This document shows positions 44,401 through 52,861 of a DNA stretch of 64,000 nt, one piece after another. The position numbers were made by a program, and so were the translations under genes. Below the pieces are notes generated by a model. The model saw only the letters and a program-made list of their open reading frames with translations. It was not told where the DNA came from and ran no database searches. This DNA is from an uncultured Chitinophaga sp. (GTDB lineage Bacteria; Bacteroidota; Bacteroidia; Chitinophagales; Chitinophagaceae), in contig NZ_CAMLHC010000013.1 in the NCBI RefSeq assembly GCF_946479755.1, positions 124,001-188,000 on the forward strand, written 5' to 3'. Position 1 is the stretch's first letter; each line of letters opens with the position of its first letter.

Positions 44401-44796
44401 ATGGTACGAGAATCCCATAAAAGCCTGATTGAGAAAGGCCATCAGCTGGAAAAGGAAGGAGCGTTGGACAAGGCCATACAGATTTATCTGACGGCGGTGA
44501 AGAAAGACCCTCTGAATGCGGCTCCCTACAACCGTTTGATGATCCTTTACCGCAAACAAAAAGAACCACGCAAAGAAATGGCGATCATCAACGAAGCCAT
44601 CAAGGCCTATGAAGACAATGTGAAAGCGGAACAGTCGTCCTGGATGAAAAAGAACAGGAAAGCGGCGGGCATCAGCCGGGAACTGGTGAAAGCACTTGGT
44701 CTGACGGATAAAAAGGGGGTCCCGGTTAACCTGCCCCCACAGATTGTCACCTGGAAAAAACGGAAAGAGAATCTGGGCCACAAATTGTCCCGCTGA
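44401..44796 (+). CDS. Small TPR-like helical protein (131 aa)
   Basis: A basic cytoplasmic protein of 131 residues from the ATG at 44401. Residues 8-42 resemble one TPR helix pair (LIEKGHQLEKEGALDKAIQIYLTAVKKDPLNAAPYNRLMILYRKQKE). A Lys-rich tail follows (ASS near SWMKKNRKAAGISRELVKAL ... KKRKENLGHKLSR). The longer in-frame reading to 44335 is rejected because its extra residues lack family character. Function is unknown. Confidence 0.75.
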   Translation: MVRESHKSLIEKGHQLEKEGALDKAIQIYLTAVKKDPLNAAPYNRLMILYRKQKEPRKEMAIINEAIKAYEDNVKAEQSSWMKKNRKAAGISRELVKALGLTDKKGVPVNLPPQIVTWKKRKENLGHKLSR

Positions 44797-44806
44797 TGAT
44801 CAACTT

Positions 44807-45559
44807 TTACCGGAGCACATCAAATGCCCGCATGAAGTCGTCGAAATAGCGGCGGCTGAAAAGCAGGGAGCGTCCGTCTTCCAGCACAATTTCATTATCT
44901 GCCAGGTTTACTTTTGCCACTTCGCGGATATTGACGATATAATTGCGATGCACCCTGACGAAACGAATGGCCGGCAGCCGGTCGAGGATGAGTTTCAGCG
45001 GCTGTTGTACCAGGTATTTATCTTTGCTGCAAACGATCTTACTGTACTTCCCTTCCACTTCGATATACTGTATATCATCCAGCGAGATTTTAGCCAGCAC
45101 ATTTCCTCTTTTAACAAAAAAGATATCCTGCAGCATGATGGTATTCTTTTCCTCCATCGCGAACATACCCGGGGGAGCGCCGGTAAACTTCTCCACTGCC
45201 AGTTCAATGGCGTACTCGAGTTCCAGTTCATTAAAGGGTTTCAGCAGATAGCTGAATGGTGCGGTGAGCTTGGCAGCCTCAAAGGTGTGGCGGTCGGCCG
45301 CGCTGGTGAGGAAAATGAAGGGCTTGCGGGTATCTTCATCGCCGCTGATCTGTTCGGCGAAGGCGATCCCATCTTTTTTCCCATGTAAAAAAATGTCGAT
45401 GATCACCAGGTCGGGTTGCTGCACATGAAAGAGTTTTAAGGCTTCCGGCAGCGAGGTGGCGATACCGCCTATCTCGTAGCCATGGTCCAGCAACATCCCT
45501 TCCAGCAGGCCTGCATCCTGCCGGTCATCTTCTATGATCAGTATTTTCACTCCTTTCAT
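44807..45559 (-). CDS. LytTR family response regulator
   Basis: A 250-residue response regulator with an N-terminal receiver (acidic Glu10-Asp11-Asp12; phosphoacceptor Asp55 in LVIIDIFLHGKKDG; Thr in FIFLTSAA; Lys in YLLKPFNELEL). The C-terminal LytTR DNA-binding domain includes YIEVEGKYSKIVCSKDKYLVQQPLKLILDRLPAIRFVRVHRNYIVN. LytTR domains bind pairs of direct repeats. Its ATG overlaps the stop of the histidine kinase gene by 4 bp (ATGA), so they form a coupled pair. It probably acts on the divergent 48-52.8 kb cassette or on its own operon (inference). Confidence 0.94.
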   Translation of the reverse strand: MKGVKILIIEDDRQDAGLLEGMLLDHGYEIGGIATSLPEALKLFHVQQPDLVIIDIFLHGKKDGIAFAEQISGDEDTRKPFIFLTSAADRHTFEAAKLTAPFSYLLKPFNELELEYAIELAVEKFTGAPPGMFAMEEKNTIMLQDIFFVKRGNVLAKISLDDIQYIEVEGKYSKIVCSKDKYLVQQPLKLILDRLPAIRFVRVHRNYIVNIREVAKVNLADNEIVLEDGRSLLFSRRYFDDFMRAFDVLR

Positions 45560-47379
45560 GATGCTTCCGTTTGAAGGAAAATCGTTACGGTGGTGCCTAT
45601 CCCCTGTTGGGCAGCAATCAGCAATTGCGCGCCATTTCTTTCTGCCAGTGTTTTACAGAGCCAGAGACCCAGCCCGGTGCTTTGTCTTCCATCGGTATCC
45701 GTTTGGTTTCTCACGTGGTTATCTGTCATGAATGCATGCAGCAGCTGCTGGTCCATCCCTATGCCGGTGTCGCTGACCGTCAGCTGGCAGCCGGTGTTTT
45801 GCATGGCTGCAGAGATGGTGATGGCGCCTCCTGCCGGCGTGTATTTGATCGCGTTATCGATGATGTTGCGCACCATGATGCGGAAAGTGTTCAGATCGGC
45901 GATAAAAAAAGCCGGTTCCGGTATGGACCGGTGGACGATGATATTTTTATCTTCCGCTACCGGCGCCAGATCATAGCAGACCTGGTTGATCACTGTGCGG
46001 AGGTGCAGCTTCTCTTTACGGAAGAACAGCTGTCCTGTCTGGCTGAGTGCCCAGTGCAACAGGTTATCGAGCAGCGCGTAGGTACTGCCGGCAATCTTTT
46101 CATTGCTGGAGGCCAGTACGTCCGCTTCTTCGTTATGGGACTGCTGTATGGCTTTTCTCAGTCTTCCGAGGCTGATTTTCATCCGGTATACCGGTGACCG
46201 CAGATCATGCGCCACGATGGAAAACAAGCGGTCCTTTGTTTCATTCAGCACGTGCAGTGTTTCCCGCTGTTCGGCCATGATGCGCGTATTTTTTTTCTGT
46301 TGCCGGTAGGCGTATCCCGCCAGGGCTGACAGGCACATCAGCGCTACTACCGCCACCAGCAGGGTATTCCGTTGCCAGCGCTGGGTAGATAATGCTGCAG
46401 ATTGCAGGCCGGCCTGTTGCTCCAGTACCCTGATCGCCAGCTCTCTTTTTTCCACGGCCAGTTTTTTCTCCAGTTTCGCCAGCTCCCAGATATGGTCCCG
46501 GTTCCAGATGCTGTCCTGCAGCGTTTCGTAGTGTTTACGGTATTGCAATGCGTCGTAATATCTTTTCCTGTTTTCTTCCACCACTGCCATGTTGCGATAG
46601 GCATTTCTGCGTACGGCCAGGTCGCCCGACTTCAGGGCAAAGCGCAGGCCGGCTTCAAAATATGGGATTGCCTTGCTGTCGAGATACTGTTCATAATACA
46701 GGTTGCCGATGTCCATACTGGATATGGCCAGTCCGGTGGTGTCTTTCAGTTCCCTTTCCATGTCCATGCTTTGCAACAGGTATTTTTCCGCTTCCCTGAA
46801 CTTCCCCATGTGAAAGTAGCAGAGGCCTTTATTATGGCAGACGCTTTTTCTGACCTGCAGATCTGCCAGCGGCATAAAGCGGCTTTCCCATTTGTTGAAA
46901 TATTGCAGCGCCGTTCTGAAGTGCCGCAATTCGAGGTTGATTTCCGCTATGTTGATATAGCAGGCTGCCAGCAGCTGCGGTTCCAGCCCTTTGGTGCCAC
47001 TGAGCCGGAGAAAATCCTGCAGTGCTTCGTTGTATAGTTGTCTGTTATACTGTATGCCGGCACGTAGAAAAAAAGCGTAAGGGTAAAGAGGATGTGTTGG
47101 CGCGTTGTCAATGTCTTCCAGTGTTTTCAGGATATACCGGTAGGCATTGTCCGGGTCTCTGTTCCGCAACGATACATGGCTGTTGTGAAAGTGGACCAGG
47201 TACGGCGCCGGGTATTGGCTATATAAAATCAGGCTGGCGGTATCGGAGGGCTTATGCGCGCAAATACTGCATCGCTGCCGCAGTAGGCTATATATCGGAC
47301 CGGGTACAGGACCGGGCGATGCCAGCAACTGTGTCACCCAGAGAAGGGCGGCAACAGGAACAGCAAAGAACCGTTTCAT
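45556..47379 (-). CDS. Sensor histidine kinase with TPR-like periplasmic region
   Basis: A 607-residue sensor kinase partnered with the LytTR regulator. It has a signal peptide (FFAVPVAALLWVTQLLA), a TPR-like helical periplasmic region (about 60-330), one membrane segment (about 335-357), a coiled coil, HisKA with His391 (IVAHDLRSPVYRM), and HATPase_c (N box RNIIDNAIKYTPAGG, DTGIGMD, STGLGLWLCK). A Cys-rich patch (CSICAHKPSD) sits near the N-terminus of the mature part. It is preceded after 7 bp by the 140-aa unknown gene. Confidence 0.93.
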   Translation of the reverse strand: MKRFFAVPVAALLWVTQLLASPGPVPGPIYSLLRQRCSICAHKPSDTASLILYSQYPAPYLVHFHNSHVSLRNRDPDNAYRYILKTLEDIDNAPTHPLYPYAFFLRAGIQYNRQLYNEALQDFLRLSGTKGLEPQLLAACYINIAEINLELRHFRTALQYFNKWESRFMPLADLQVRKSVCHNKGLCYFHMGKFREAEKYLLQSMDMERELKDTTGLAISSMDIGNLYYEQYLDSKAIPYFEAGLRFALKSGDLAVRRNAYRNMAVVEENRKRYYDALQYRKHYETLQDSIWNRDHIWELAKLEKKLAVEKRELAIRVLEQQAGLQSAALSTQRWQRNTLLVAVVALMCLSALAGYAYRQQKKNTRIMAEQRETLHVLNETKDRLFSIVAHDLRSPVYRMKISLGRLRKAIQQSHNEEADVLASSNEKIAGSTYALLDNLLHWALSQTGQLFFRKEKLHLRTVINQVCYDLAPVAEDKNIIVHRSIPEPAFFIADLNTFRIMVRNIIDNAIKYTPAGGAITISAAMQNTGCQLTVSDTGIGMDQQLLHAFMTDNHVRNQTDTDGRQSTGLGLWLCKTLAERNGAQLLIAAQQGIGTTVTIFLQTEAS

Positions 47380-47386
47380 GTAACAC

Positions 47387-47809
47387 CTATGCGGGTCTCT
47401 TTACGGTAGTAACGGTCCCCCTGGACGTTTCAGGGTCCCCGATCCGGTACATCACGCGGATAGCCTGTGCCTGATCACCTTTTACCGCATAGTCGATGAT
47501 GACTTTCCACAAAGACCAGGTGTGGTCCGCCGCCGCGTTTTCCCGGTAGTCAATAACGATCTGGCGTACCAACAACCGCCCGGCTTCCGTTTCCTCTTCT
47601 CTCATATCATCGAAATTATCATTGATCACCGGCTCCTGTCCATCCGGGATATACAGGCTCATGACGAGATGGTACATATTGGGAAATTCCGCATCCGGAT
47701 AAACCGCCACCAGCGGTTCAGTAGACAGCCTTTCGGCCAGGCCGGTCCCAAATAGTTTCTTTTCCTGCCTTTTAATGGTAACGAAAGAGAGCGGAGCAAT
47801 CTGGCTCAT
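47387..47809 (-). CDS. Hypothetical protein heading the kinase operon (140 aa)
   Basis: I do not recognise its family. The ATG at 47809 gives 140 residues (MSQIAPLSFVTIKRQEKKLF ... PGETSRGTVTTVKRPA region) with a beta-rich, soluble character and no signal peptide. It contains a negatively charged stretch (NDNFDDMREEETEAG) and the phrase WSLWKVIIDYAVKGDQAQAIRVMY. It lies 7 bp upstream of the histidine kinase gene and is first in that operon, divergent from the 48-52.8 kb cassette. It might be an accessory factor of the signalling pair (inference). Confidence 0.75.
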   Translation of the reverse strand: MSQIAPLSFVTIKRQEKKLFGTGLAERLSTEPLVAVYPDAEFPNMYHLVMSLYIPDGQEPVINDNFDDMREEETEAGRLLVRQIVIDYRENAAADHTWSLWKVIIDYAVKGDQAQAIRVMYRIGDPETSRGTVTTVKRPA

Positions 47810-47834
47810 AGAGGATAGTTTGAAAAAGATGAAT

Positions 47835-47871
47835 GGTAATTGAGTTTCGTAAAGATTATGGCAATTGAGTT
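47835..47871. promoter_or_regulatory. Paired 12-bp direct repeat between the regulator operon and the cassette
   Basis: GGTAATTGAGTT (47835-47846) and GGCAATTGAGTT (47860-47871) are direct copies with a 25-bp period, differing at one base. They sit in the 248-bp gap between the regulator operon and the cassette. LytTR proteins bind spaced direct repeats, so this is a candidate site for the response regulator encoded 2 kb away. TATATTTG at 47882-47875 (minus strand) is a possible -7 element for the regulator operon. Confidence 0.5.
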
Positions 47872-48057
47872 GAACAAATATAAGATTAATCTGCATTCCT
47901 TTTTTCGCTTATACCTTAAATCCCGCCACTTATTCCCCTCAACAGCACGCTTATGGCATGCGCGCCAAACCGGCACCAAGACCATCCTACCTTTACTTCA
48001 CATCACCGGTGATACACTTCAGACAACCCTTTTCAATTATCCTTAAAACGCTTATTT

Positions 48058-48678
48058 ATGGCAGACATCAGGTTAAATCTTATCAACCGGTCTAATGACC
48101 GCAACAACTCCAGCATCGTTGTTTTCCAGCGCAATGAAGCCTCCTCTTTCAACGAGCTGTGTGTAGCCTGGCAGGTAGTTAAAAACCTCGGACAGGGCTG
48201 GAACCATCCCTTCTCTTACCCCATGGCCATGTCAGTTTCCGCCAGCGATAGCTGGGGCAACTACAGCCCGCTGAAGACAGCTGAAAACGGCCAGCAGTTC
48301 CAGGTAGTAAGAGACCCTTCCGGCGACATCCTGAAATACGCCGGCCAGTCCAGCAGTCAGAATGAAGTGGAAGTGCTGAACGCACTGGACCAGGGCGCCG
48401 TAAACGCCAACGTATACCGCGACGGTAAACTGCTGGCCACCAAAACATCGATTGCACCGGGCCAGAAAGCGACCTTCCAGTTCAGACCCACTATCTGGAT
48501 AGGCGTGGTGTCACAGGTAGTGGAGGGCCAGCTGATCAACAGCGCCATCCTCCAACAAATCAACACCGAGTTGTCGCTGTTTGGCATTGCCAGCGCAGAC
48601 ATCGTGATGACCGGCGGCGGCCCCGGCCCCACCTCCACTCCTTTTGAGTTTACCCTGCAGAATATCCTGTATGCATAA
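48058..48678 (+). CDS. Undescribed beta-rich protein, first gene of cassette (206 aa)
   Basis: I do not recognise a named family. It is a soluble, signal-less protein of 206 residues. Strand-rich sequence runs through most of it (NSSIVVFQRNEASSFNELCVAWQVVKNLGQGWNHPF, MAMSVSASDSWGNYSPL, ATFQFRPTIWIGVV). It has a Gly/Pro-rich linker near the end (MTGGGPGPTSTPF) and ends FTLQNILYA. The absence of any export signal and the clean start after an AT-rich region suggest high expression. A GC-rich hairpin follows before the next gene, which may make this product more abundant than those downstream. Confidence 0.82.
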   Translation: MADIRLNLINRSNDRNNSSIVVFQRNEASSFNELCVAWQVVKNLGQGWNHPFSYPMAMSVSASDSWGNYSPLKTAENGQQFQVVRDPSGDILKYAGQSSSQNEVEVLNALDQGAVNANVYRDGKLLATKTSIAPGQKATFQFRPTIWIGVVSQVVEGQLINSAILQQINTELSLFGIASADIVMTGGGPGPTSTPFEFTLQNILYA

Positions 48679-48685
48679 CCGTTAC

Positions 48686-48734
48686 GCCCCATTCCCGCTT
48701 CCAACGCCAACAGCTGAGTGAAACGGGGTGGGGC
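48686..48734 (+). terminator. Intercistronic hairpin after the first cassette gene
   Basis: A GC-rich stem (GCCCCATTCC with GGGGTGGGGC, about 10 bp with two wobbles) around a long loop, followed by TTCCTTTC. It may be a partial terminator that lowers expression of the 910-aa gene relative to the first gene. Confidence 0.4.
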
Positions 48735-48761
48735 TTCCTTTCACCTTTCAAACTGTAAGCG

Positions 48762-51494
48762 ATGGTTGAGACGACTATTATCAATAACACGTTCAAGGTG
48801 GTGTCTGAGCTCCTTGCTTTAGACGGGGAGCTTGCCGACAAGGGGGTACCGGTGGTAAAGTACGAATTTCACTACCCTGTAGACGCCCCCGTACCGGTGA
48901 TCGCCGGGTATATCAGCGCCCGCCAGCAGCGGGAAGTGCAGTACTCCGGGTCCGACGCGTTCCGGATAAAAGGCCAGCTGATGCTGACAGTGAAAGAAAA
49001 GGAAGTCATCCTCAACGGCAACCTGTATTACGGATACAATGAAAATCCGGCGCTGCAACATCATTTCGACGGCACGCTCGCGTTGTTCCGGCAAGTACCG
49101 CCGGTACCTCCACCGCCGCCACCGGATAATGACGACGACACGGGCGACTTACCGCCACAGACCGCTATAGACGCTCCGCTTTTCCCTTATATCAACGTGC
49201 AACCGTGGCCGGACGAAATCCCGGCAAACAGTTGGCTGCATTTCTTTTCCTACAATCCGGCACATACCGGCACCGATTCGCTCTATCGTCAGTTAGTGGC
49301 CATAGCACCGCAGAAAGACCGGAAAGCCATGGAACAGCGCTGCATCCAGTTCCTCCAGGACGACGCCCCCTTTGCCGGCCAGTATTACGGGAGCCTGCAA
49401 GAGGTGCCCGCGCCGTTCAACAGCTTTCCAGACCTGTATGACGAATGGGTAAAGATGGCGGACTACTGCGAAGGAGATGACGATATCAGCGCAGGCATGG
49501 ATACCAGCTCCTGGCTACCTATCATCGACCAGCTATGGCAGAATTATTTTGCGCTCGCCATCATCACGGGTTTCAACGAACCCTTCGCCATTGCAGTCAA
49601 TAAGATACTGCTGATCTGTAACCTGCTGGAAACACAGTACAGTACGCAACCGCCACGGGAGCTTACCAGGACCGACATCAGCAACCTGCTGCACGCCACG
49701 GTGATACTGCCTACGGAGATATTTCCGCTCCCCCCTTATACCAACGCCGCACCGCCCAAAGACGACAGCTGGATAGCACCTTATGCCGTCGGGCAGCTGA
49801 AAATGTCGCGCTATCGTTTGCTGCGCTATCAACCCGGAGAAATCGCCGGCATTCAGAATGTCATGAAAGGCGAACAGAAAAAGATCATGCAGCGGCAGCT
49901 GAGCAGCGACAAGGAAAAGGTTAGCGAAACATCTTCAGAAAACACGGACAACACCAGCAGATACCAGCAGGTGAGCAATGACCTGCTGCTGGAGGCGAAG
50001 AAAACACTGGCCGGCTTTACACAGAGCACCACCTACGACAATTTCACCACTACCTATGGCCCGCCTACGCAGGCGGTACTTAACGGTAAATGGTCGTCCA
50101 CCCTGAGGCCGGACAGCGATGGCATACAGTCAGACAGCGGGTTTGTGAGCCGTATCCTGAACAGCACCGTCAACCGTATCAGCGAAAGCGTTACCAGGAC
50201 CCGCTCTTTCAGCAAATACCACGAGCAGGAATCAGTGACCAGCAGCCTGTTTGACAACCGTCATGGCGACGGGCATTTCAGGGGTATTTACCGGTGGCTG
50301 AACAAAATATACCGTGTATCAGTGGAAAACTACGGGCATCGTTTTTTACTGGAGCTGAGCATAGCACAACCGGCGCAGGAATATATCCAATCGCAGCAGT
50401 CGCTGAACGCGACAGACCTCCAGGTGCCACTGTCGCCGGCGGAAATGGGCATCACCACTTATACGGACATTACGGCCGCCAACTATGCGCAGTTGCTGAG
50501 CTATTACCAGGTAGATATTATCCGGCAACCGCCGGAACCCTATACCTATGCTGCCGTGATACTGAGCCCGGGAGAAACGGAGAAGTACGCCGCCATACCC
50601 GATAACTATTTTGCGGTACAGGCCACGGTGACCGGGATCATCGCCAGCGGAGCGCCGGTAAGGGTCATCAGCGGCATTGTGGGCACTGCCCTTTTTGAAC
50701 TGACAGACACCACCCGCACCCAATCGCTGGACATGGACGGCGAGAAAGGCCAGCTGCCTGTATCCGTTATCGGGCCCAATACACCGGACGCGCCGCCCTA
50801 CAAGCCCAACGACTTTACACTCAACGTCCGCATCAAATGCAGCGTCACCGAAGAGAAAATGAATGAATGGAAAGCGCAGGTGTACCGCCAGATCAGCGAA
50901 GCGTGGCAAAAACGTTTATCCGTTTACATTAGTACGCTCAGCAGGCTTGCCGGCGAAGGCGGGCAGAGTAACCCGGAGTTGCTGCGCAATACCGAGCGGT
51001 CCGCGCTTCACCGCCGCTGCGCCGCCTTGCTGATGCAGGTGTTCGACGTCAAAGTGGGCGACCCCGCCTCCGCTACCTTTGAGATCAATGAACCCCGTTA
51101 CCACCAGTTTTTCCGCGAAGCGCTGGAATGGGATGAGATGACCTGGTTCTTTGACGACAGCCCTTCTATTTTCAGTTACGCCCTACAGGGCCGTAACGAT
51201 TCGCTGAGGCCTTTCCTGCAGGCGCAGCGGGCCCGGGTGTTGCTGCCGGTACGGCCGTCCTTCAACTTCCAGCTGCTGTACTACCTGTCGTCCGGTATTA
51301 TATGGCCTGCGCCATATCCTTTTGTGCCCGTCAATTCCGCAGATACCCGGATCGCCGCACACCTGAAATCAGTTTATAACGATGACCCTTATACGAAGAT
51401 CGAGCATACCTGGGAGATAGCCTTGCCAACTGCGATGCAGGTGGTACAGGAAGGCAGCGAGCTCCCGGAATTCACTTCACCTCATCATCCGTAA
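48762..51494 (+). CDS. Large undescribed protein of the cassette (910 aa)
   Basis: I do not recognise a named domain. It has no signal peptide or membrane helix. Residues 1-110 are beta-rich; residues 113-121 are a poly-Pro linker followed by an acidic stretch. Around residues 352-372 the segment LLRYQPGEIAGIQNVMKGEQ precedes a charged helix (KKIMQRQLSSDKEKVSETSS) likely to form a coiled coil. Around residues 505-525 lies FRGIYRWLNKIYRVSVENYG. From memory, this motif order (PGE-IA ... NV-GE, then W-NK-Y ... NYG) recurs in other large uncharacterised bacterial proteins; I cannot verify it. The C-terminal part has FDVKVGDP and a Trp/Phe-rich region (WDEMTWFFDDSPSIFSYAL). Confidence 0.82.
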   Translation: MVETTIINNTFKVVSELLALDGELADKGVPVVKYEFHYPVDAPVPVIAGYISARQQREVQYSGSDAFRIKGQLMLTVKEKEVILNGNLYYGYNENPALQHHFDGTLALFRQVPPVPPPPPPDNDDDTGDLPPQTAIDAPLFPYINVQPWPDEIPANSWLHFFSYNPAHTGTDSLYRQLVAIAPQKDRKAMEQRCIQFLQDDAPFAGQYYGSLQEVPAPFNSFPDLYDEWVKMADYCEGDDDISAGMDTSSWLPIIDQLWQNYFALAIITGFNEPFAIAVNKILLICNLLETQYSTQPPRELTRTDISNLLHATVILPTEIFPLPPYTNAAPPKDDSWIAPYAVGQLKMSRYRLLRYQPGEIAGIQNVMKGEQKKIMQRQLSSDKEKVSETSSENTDNTSRYQQVSNDLLLEAKKTLAGFTQSTTYDNFTTTYGPPTQAVLNGKWSSTLRPDSDGIQSDSGFVSRILNSTVNRISESVTRTRSFSKYHEQESVTSSLFDNRHGDGHFRGIYRWLNKIYRVSVENYGHRFLLELSIAQPAQEYIQSQQSLNATDLQVPLSPAEMGITTYTDITAANYAQLLSYYQVDIIRQPPEPYTYAAVILSPGETEKYAAIPDNYFAVQATVTGIIASGAPVRVISGIVGTALFELTDTTRTQSLDMDGEKGQLPVSVIGPNTPDAPPYKPNDFTLNVRIKCSVTEEKMNEWKAQVYRQISEAWQKRLSVYISTLSRLAGEGGQSNPELLRNTERSALHRRCAALLMQVFDVKVGDPASATFEINEPRYHQFFREALEWDEMTWFFDDSPSIFSYALQGRNDSLRPFLQAQRARVLLPVRPSFNFQLLYYLSSGIIWPAPYPFVPVNSADTRIAAHLKSVYNDDPYTKIEHTWEIALPTAMQVVQEGSELPEFTSPHHP

Positions 51495-51498
51495 CATC

Positions 51499-52083
51499 AT
51501 GATACCAGCGCCTTTGTATCCCGGCCATTTGCCGGTAATGCCCTCCTGTGTCCCACCCGGAGCCGTCATGGCCTTTGCGGGGAAGATAACAGAACAATAT
51601 TCCCGGCCGGCAGATTTCGAGAGCATGGTCAATACCTACGGGTGGATGCTCTGTGACGGACGGACCTTGTCACAGCAGGAATATCCCATCCTGTATCATG
51701 TATTGGGGAAACAGTACAACACAGGTCAAGAGAAGGATGATGAGTTCTCCGTTCCGGACTACCGGGGGTATTTCTTCCGCATGGCCGATATGGGCAGCGG
51801 CCGCGATCCGGACGCCGGCAGCAGGAAGCTGGCCAACGGCGACACCAGCACTGAAGTGGGCTCAATACAGCAAGATGCCCTGCAGTTACATCAGCATATC
51901 TACAAAGAAGCCGGCAAGCCACCCGGGCCTGTCGGCAGCAGCGGCACGGGAAGTCCCATCACCGCTGGTGATGGCCTCACCGGCAATCCGACCGACAGCA
52001 TGGTCCCTCCCGGAAATGTACGCACCAGCACAGAAACAAGAGCTAAAAATGTCTACGTGTATTATATCATCAAATTCCTCTAA
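51499..52083 (+). CDS. Phage tail-collar domain protein of the cassette
   Basis: A 194-residue protein with the tail-collar (Collar/MdpB-like) domain: GAVMAFAGKITEQY, GWMLCDGRTLSQQEYPILYHVLGKQYNTG and FSVPDYRGYFFRMADMG, then LQLHQHIYK. The C-terminal part is a Gly/Pro/Thr-rich loop ending VYVYYIIKFL. These domains form trimeric tips of tail fibres or related surface-binding structures. No other phage gene (capsid, terminase, sheath, baseplate, tape measure) is nearby, so this is not a prophage. It starts 4 bp after the 910-aa gene and is followed after 18 bp by the protease-like gene. Confidence 0.9.
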   Translation: MIPAPLYPGHLPVMPSCVPPGAVMAFAGKITEQYSRPADFESMVNTYGWMLCDGRTLSQQEYPILYHVLGKQYNTGQEKDDEFSVPDYRGYFFRMADMGSGRDPDAGSRKLANGDTSTEVGSIQQDALQLHQHIYKEAGKPPGPVGSSGTGSPITAGDGLTGNPTDSMVPPGNVRTSTETRAKNVYVYYIIKFL

Positions 52084-52101
52084 CAACTAAAACCTTATCT
52101 T

Positions 52102-52800
52102 ATGGCTTTTAATGCTTATCATGGTGTACAGCAAACCACTACCAACAGCTGTGGCGCCTTCGCCCTGGCTGCTGCCTTAACCCATCTGGGCAGCGCTACC
52201 CTCCCCGACATTCTGAATACCGGTAACCTCGCGCAGCGTTATACGGCGCCCGGACCGGCCGCGCTTGCGCAGCGTATTTACCAGGTAACCGGTAATCTGC
52301 TGCTCAACCTGCTGGCTCCCACGCCGACTGCCACCTACCGGTACCAGGCGCCGGTAAATGATTACAACCCGCCGTCGGCACTGGCTTTTGTGGCCAGACA
52401 ATTCGGGCTGGCAGTCAACAACATCATCGTGTACTACAATAACAACGCCGCTGGTATCCTGCAGCACATACAGGTGACCAATGTGGGCGCAGGCACGGAC
52501 CTGCTGGCGACAGAGATTGACCTGATCACTACCCAACCGGCGTACGGACTTGTCAACGGACCTGTCAACTACACCCAAAAGCCCGGCCCTAAAGAAGCAC
52601 ACCTGGTCGTGGTAGAGAACCTGAATCATACCATTGCGCTCAACGAGACGGAACTGTATGACTCCGCCTACGGCTATGTAGGACCTTACACCCTTAACAA
52701 CAACGGCCCTCTTCCCCTGACACAGATCAGTTTCACGCTTCCGAGCGGACCGACCGTCAACTACCAGTTCAGTGGCGTATGGATTAAATTAAACGTATAA
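52102..52800 (+). CDS. Putative papain-fold cysteine protease of the cassette (C39-like)
   Basis: A 232-residue protein whose N-terminus matches the C39/papain-like arrangement: Gln10 or Gln11 (oxyanion), then Cys17 in TTNSCGAFALAAALTHLG, His167 in EAHLVVVENL and Asp187 in ELYDSAYGYVGPY. The order Gln-Cys-His-Asp and the spacing fit a cysteine peptidase or peptide amidase. No signal peptide is seen. It could process the other cassette products or be an effector delivered by them. It ends the operon, with a hairpin terminator just after. Confidence 0.75.
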   Translation: MAFNAYHGVQQTTTNSCGAFALAAALTHLGSATLPDILNTGNLAQRYTAPGPAALAQRIYQVTGNLLLNLLAPTPTATYRYQAPVNDYNPPSALAFVARQFGLAVNNIIVYYNNNAAGILQHIQVTNVGAGTDLLATEIDLITTQPAYGLVNGPVNYTQKPGPKEAHLVVVENLNHTIALNETELYDSAYGYVGPYTLNNNGPLPLTQISFTLPSGPTVNYQFSGVWIKLNV

Positions 52801-52803
52801 AAA

Positions 52804-52838
52804 AAAGAGGTTGATTCGTTAAACGAACCAACCTCTTT
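52804..52838. terminator. Terminator after the cassette (bidirectional)
   Basis: A 17-bp stem with one mismatch (arms beginning AAAGAGGTTG and ending CAACCTCTTT), A-rich before and T-rich after. It lies between the cassette and the convergent GH35 gene. Confidence 0.85.
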
Positions 52839-52861
52839 ATGTTGCTATCGTTGTGAATAAA

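Noticed and set aside
47810..52860. Prophage or T6SS explanation for the 48-52.8 kb cassette
   Set aside because: Only the tail-collar domain is phage-like. I see no capsid, portal, terminase, lysis, sheath, tube, baseplate, VgrG or integrase gene and no att-like repeats within the flanks.
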